DNA of 64,000 nt, from positions 1,163,145-1,227,144 of the forward strand of contig CAXXVA010000001.1 of the NCBI GenBank assembly GCA_963675365.2, given 5' to 3'. The stretch comes from CAXXOK01 sp963675365 (GTDB lineage Bacteria; Bacillota; Clostridia; Christensenellales; Aristaeellaceae). Position 1 is the stretch's first letter. The number at the start of each line of letters is the position of its first letter. The notes beneath the pieces were generated by a model. The model did no database searches and had not been told where the DNA came from. It saw only the letters and a program-made list of their open reading frames with translations. Both the position numbers and the translations under genes were made by a program. Shown in pieces: positions 60,968 through 64,000 of this stretch.

Positions 60968-61899
60968 TGCGCTGGATCACCATCAAGACCCTGCGCGCGG
61001 CGCTGACGATGTGGCTTGTCGTGAGCTTCGTGTTCTTCGTGCTGCGTGCGACCGGCGATCCGGCCGCGATCCTGCTGCCCGACGATATCGATCAGGCCAC
61101 GCTGGATTTCTATCGCGACAAATGGGGCCTCTCCGCGCCGCTGTGGGAACAGTACCTGAGCTACTGGAAGGCTTTGTTCCATGGCGATTTCGGGATTTCC
61201 TTCCGCAACAATATCGACGCGTTCGAACTGGTCTGGGCGCGGGTGCCGAAAACCGCATTGCTGGGCGGCTCGGCGCTTCTGATCGCGCTGGTGATCGGCA
61301 TGCCGCTTGGCATCCTCGCCGCGCTTTACAAAGACAGATGGCTGGACCGGGTGATCATGACCACGGCGGTGTTCGGCTTCTCGATGCCGAATTTCTTCCT
61401 CGGTATCCTGCTTATCCTAATCTTTTCGCTGCAGCTTCGGTTGCTGCCTTCGTCGGGATCGGGGACGGCGGCGCATCTGATCATGCCCGCGTTGACACTG
61501 GGCACCGGTTTTGCCGCTCAGATCGCACGCTACACCCGGTCATCGATGATCGAGGTACTGATCCGGCCCTACATGCGCACCGCGCGGTCCAAGGGTGCGG
61601 GGCCGCTGCGCCGACTGGCGCAGCACGCGCTGCCCAATGCCTCGGTTCCCGTGATCACCATCCTCGGCTTCAAGGTGGGTGAACTGCTGGGATGGGCCGT
61701 GGTCACCGAAACCGTCTTCGCCTGGCCCGGCATCGGCCGGTTGCTGACCCACTCCGTCGCCGTGCGCGACCTCGCCGTGGTGCAATGCATCATGATCATC
61801 CTTGCCCTGACCATGGTATTTTCCAACATGATCGTCGACCTGATCTATGGCTGGCTGGACCCGCGCGTGCGCGTTGGCGCCGGAACGGCCAGCAAATGA
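60967..61899 (+). CDS. Dipeptide-type ABC permease, DppB-like
   Basis: A 310-residue permease with six predicted spans. N-terminal LRAALTMWLVVSFVFFVLRATGDPAAILLP and YLSYWKALFHGDFGISFRNN are the family start; the EAA loop reads YMRTARSKGAGPLRRLAQHALPNASVPVITILGFKVGELLGWAVVTETVFAWPGIGRLL. The stop overlaps the ATG of the second permease (ATGA). Confidence 0.93.
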   Translation: MRWITIKTLRAALTMWLVVSFVFFVLRATGDPAAILLPDDIDQATLDFYRDKWGLSAPLWEQYLSYWKALFHGDFGISFRNNIDAFELVWARVPKTALLGGSALLIALVIGMPLGILAALYKDRWLDRVIMTTAVFGFSMPNFFLGILLILIFSLQLRLLPSSGSGTAAHLIMPALTLGTGFAAQIARYTRSSMIEVLIRPYMRTARSKGAGPLRRLAQHALPNASVPVITILGFKVGELLGWAVVTETVFAWPGIGRLLTHSVAVRDLAVVQCIMIILALTMVFSNMIVDLIYGWLDPRVRVGAGTASK

Positions 61900-62786
61900 C
61901 CTCTCTTTCCGATACCGCCCCGCGCGCGACCGGCCCCTCCCGCATCCTCGGGGCGCTGAGACACATGCCCCTGATGGTGCTGGTCGCGATGGTCCTTCTG
62001 ATCGCGATGCTGATCGTGACCTTTTTCGCCCAGTTCATCCAGCCCTACGACTTCGACTACATCGACCTGATGAACCGGATGAAGCCGCCAGCGCCGCTGG
62101 GGGACTTCACCTGGGCGCATCCGCTGGGAACCGACACGCTGGGCCGCGATCTGCTGTCGCGGCTTCTGGTCGGAGCACAGACCTCGATGGCGCTGTCGCT
62201 GCTGGGCACGGTGCTGGGCGCGGTGGTCGGCATCGCGCTGGGTTTTGTTGCTGCGCACAAGGGGCGGCTGTGGGACGAGGCGATCATGGCGCTGGTCGAT
62301 TTCCAGGCCGCCATGCCCTGGTTCATCGTCGCGCTGGCGATTCTGGCCTTCATGGGCAACTCCATGGTCGTTTTCCTGGCGCTTATGGCGCTTTACGGCT
62401 GGGAAGGTTATGCCCGTATAACCCGCGGCTTGGTGATCGCCGCGCGCGAACAGGGCTATGCGCTGGCCGTTCGCGGACTGGGCGCGAAGCCGCGCTGGAT
62501 TTATTGTCGCCACGTTCTGCCCAACATCGCGGGGCCGCTGTTGGTGCAACTCACCATCAACTTCCCCAACACCATCCTGTTCGAGACCTCGCTGTCCTTC
62601 CTCGGCCTCGGCATCAGGCCGCCGATGACCTCGCTTGGGCAGATGCTGGGCGAAGGGCGCGATTACCTGATCTCGGCCTGGTGGCTGGCGGTGGTCCCTG
62701 GCGCGGTGATCTTCTTCACCACGCTGTCGATGTCGATCCTCGGCGACTGGCTGCGGGCCAAGCTCGACCCCAGCCTCGAAGGCTGA
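61896..62786 (+). CDS. Dipeptide-type ABC permease, DppC-like
   Basis: A 296-residue permease: HPLGTDTLGRDLLSRLLVGAQTSMALSLLGTVLGAVVGIALG is the DppC signature, and the EAA loop is EQGYALAVRGLGAKPRWIYCRHVLPNIAGPLLVQLTINFPNTILFETSLSFLGLGIRPP. The ATG at 61896 is inside the DppB stop; the longer frame from 61692 only shadows dppB. The isomerase-like gene follows after 22 bp. Confidence 0.93.
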   Translation: MTSLSDTAPRATGPSRILGALRHMPLMVLVAMVLLIAMLIVTFFAQFIQPYDFDYIDLMNRMKPPAPLGDFTWAHPLGTDTLGRDLLSRLLVGAQTSMALSLLGTVLGAVVGIALGFVAAHKGRLWDEAIMALVDFQAAMPWFIVALAILAFMGNSMVVFLALMALYGWEGYARITRGLVIAAREQGYALAVRGLGAKPRWIYCRHVLPNIAGPLLVQLTINFPNTILFETSLSFLGLGIRPPMTSLGQMLGEGRDYLISAWWLAVVPGAVIFFTTLSMSILGDWLRAKLDPSLEG

Positions 62787-62808
62787 TTTTCAAAGAAAGA
62801 GAAACGAA

Positions 62809-63735
62809 ATGACTGAGCGGATCATCTCCTGCGGGTTCAACACCGGGGGCATCGAGGGTAACCTCGACCGTCTGGCGGCGCGGTTGGCACATATGGAAAG
62901 CCTCGGCTGCTCCGGGGCCGAGATCACGGCGGTGGGGCTGGATGCAGTGGTGTCCTGCCGCATGCTGCCCGAGCGGGTGAAGCAACTGAAGGCGATCATG
63001 GCGCGCCATGATCTGGCCTACTCGATGCACGCCCCCATCGCCATCAACCTGATGGACGAGGCTCATGCCGATATCATGCAGCGTGCGGCGATCGTGTCGA
63101 TGGAGTTGGCTGCCGAGATCGGCGCCAAGGCCGTCGTGCTGCATCCCGGCCGCGTCGCGCCGAAAGACTGGATCGACCGGCGCGCGGCGCTGCTGCAATT
63201 CGAGATCGACCAACTCGGCCCGGTGGCCGACCGCGCGGCGGAACTGGGTATCGAGATCGCTTATGAAAACATCTCTCCCAACCCGCGGGTGATTGGCGGG
63301 TTGGAAACTTCCTATTCGCTGGACCCGGCGCAACTGGCCGAGCAACTGAAGCGATTGAACCACAAGGCCGTGATGGCCTGCCTCGATATCAGCCACGCCC
63401 AGCAAGGCGCGGGGCTGTGGGGCTTCGACATGCTGGCGGCCTGCGAGGCGCTCGCGCCTTGGGTCGGCCATATCCACTTCTCGGACTCCACCGGCGTACC
63501 CGCCACCTTCCCCGCAGTACACCCGTCCGAAACCGCGTTCTTTGGCACGGGCGACATGCACGCGCCCAAGGGCATGGGTGCGGTCGATTTCGGGGCGCTG
63601 GCCGCGCGTCTCGCCCTGCGCCCCGGCACCCGCGTGGTGATCGAGCTGAAGCGTAACTACCTGGTCCATTCGGAGGCGACGACCCTGGCCGACGCGCAAG
63701 CCTTTGCCCGCGCCGTGAACGAGGCGCATGGCTGA
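62809..63735 (+). CDS. Sugar-phosphate isomerase/epimerase-like TIM-barrel protein
   Basis: A 308-residue protein of the xylose-isomerase/AP-endonuclease-2 TIM-barrel superfamily. Metal-site positions read YSMHAPIAINL, VLHPGRVAP, IAYENISPN (Glu), CLDISHAQ (Asp, His), VGHIHFSDSTG and VVIELKRNY (Glu). Activities in this superfamily range from ketose epimerases to inosose dehydratase, so the reaction is not fixed. It sits 22 bp behind the transporter and overlaps the phosphodiesterase gene by one base, suggesting that it processes the imported compound. Confidence 0.8.
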   Translation: MTERIISCGFNTGGIEGNLDRLAARLAHMESLGCSGAEITAVGLDAVVSCRMLPERVKQLKAIMARHDLAYSMHAPIAINLMDEAHADIMQRAAIVSMELAAEIGAKAVVLHPGRVAPKDWIDRRAALLQFEIDQLGPVADRAAELGIEIAYENISPNPRVIGGLETSYSLDPAQLAEQLKRLNHKAVMACLDISHAQQGAGLWGFDMLAACEALAPWVGHIHFSDSTGVPATFPAVHPSETAFFGTGDMHAPKGMGAVDFGALAARLALRPGTRVVIELKRNYLVHSEATTLADAQAFARAVNEAHG

Positions 63736-64000
63736 TGCCCGAGAAAATCGAGAAAGTCGTCATTGTCGTGTTCGACGGTCTGCGCCCTGATATAATCGCG
63801 GGTCGCATGCCGCACCTGGAAGCCTTCGCCAAGCAAAGCCTCTGGTATCGCGAGGCGCGGTCAGTCTTCCCATCGGTCACGCGGGTCGCCACCACCAGCT
63901 TCGCCACCGGCAACTGGCCGGGCACCCACGGCATCATCAACAATGCCTTCCACCAGCCGCAGGTGCTGAACGGCAAGGCGATCGACACCGGGAGCTTCGA
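63735..64000 (+). CDS. Nucleotide pyrophosphatase/phosphodiesterase, alkaline-phosphatase superfamily (partial)
   Basis: The first 88 codons run off the right edge. VVIVVFDGLRPDIIAGRMPHLEAFAKQSLWYREARSVFPSVTRVATTSFATGNWPGTHGI is the start of type I phosphodiesterase/nucleotide pyrophosphatases: Asp in FDGLRPD is the first metal ligand and Thr in PSVTRV the nucleophile. No signal peptide is visible, so it is probably cytoplasmic. Relatives include phosphonoacetate hydrolase, so a phosphodiester or phosphonate substrate is possible. Confidence 0.85.
   Translation, partial: MPEKIEKVVIVVFDGLRPDIIAGRMPHLEAFAKQSLWYREARSVFPSVTRVATTSFATGNWPGTHGIINNAFHQPQVLNGKAIDTGSF

Overview
The window is a chimera of two unrelated genomes. 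Positions 1 to about 14,050 carry a purine-biosynthesis operon of the kind found in high-GC Clostridia (Bacillota): PurH is split into a PurO-like IMP cyclohydrolase and a stand-alone AICAR transformylase, PurL is one long chain, promoter and ribosome sites are strong AGGAGG/TTGACT-TATAAT types, and genes overlap by ATGA/GTGA. From about 14,050 to 64,000 everything looks alphaproteobacterial, most likely Rhodobacterales (UgpABCE-, Liv-, Dpp- and TctABC-type transporters, IS66/IS3/IS481/IS256 elements, Tn7-like genes). The join cuts purB and passes through a parE fragment only about 120 bp long before entering a tniQ gene. That is what a metagenome mis-assembly looks like, so the two halves should not be read as neighbours in one cell.

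Clostridial part (1-14,050): a divergent GMP-synthase-like gene whose glutaminase motifs are degenerate; then purE, purC (one-base frameshift), purF, a 26-codon ORF bounded by an 18-bp direct repeat, purM, purN, purO-like, the AICAR transformylase, purD, purL, an AT-rich membrane-protein gene unlike its surroundings, and purB (3' end lost). Together these cover the route from PRPP to AMP except purK and purA.

Alphaproteobacterial part, in order: (a) 14.05-16.55 kb, transposon debris (parE piece, tniQ, an upstream gene end, an IS66 relic); (b) 16.9-23.9 kb, a UgpABCE-type ABC importer with a HAD phosphatase, a PHP-domain phosphoesterase and an RpiR regulator; (c) 24.2-33.0 kb, a catabolic island with GMC oxidoreductase, XRE-cupin regulator, N-formylglutamate-amidohydrolase-like enzyme, TctCBA transporter, glutamine-synthetase-like ligase and aldehyde dehydrogenase, consistent with a gamma-glutamylation route for an amino alcohol, with matching palindromic operators on both sides of the regulator; (d) hipBA, yaeQ and a complete IS66 element with a perfect 8-bp target duplication; (e) 39.2-49.1 kb, a LuxR-type regulator, amidase, M24 peptidase, complete branched-chain-type ABC importer and agmatinase-family ureohydrolase, with one shared palindrome before the amidase and before the ureohydrolase; (f) 49.4-57.0 kb, a mobile-element graveyard with a Lon-like AAA+ ATPase and TnsA/TnsB-like genes of a Tn7-like transposon, cut by an IS3 element; (g) 57.3-64.0 kb, an oligopeptide-type ABC importer followed by a sugar-phosphate-isomerase-like TIM barrel and the start of a nucleotide pyrophosphatase/phosphodiesterase.

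No tRNA, rRNA or CRISPR array was recognised. Family assignments rest on reading motifs by eye; substrates of the catabolic and transport clusters are inferred.
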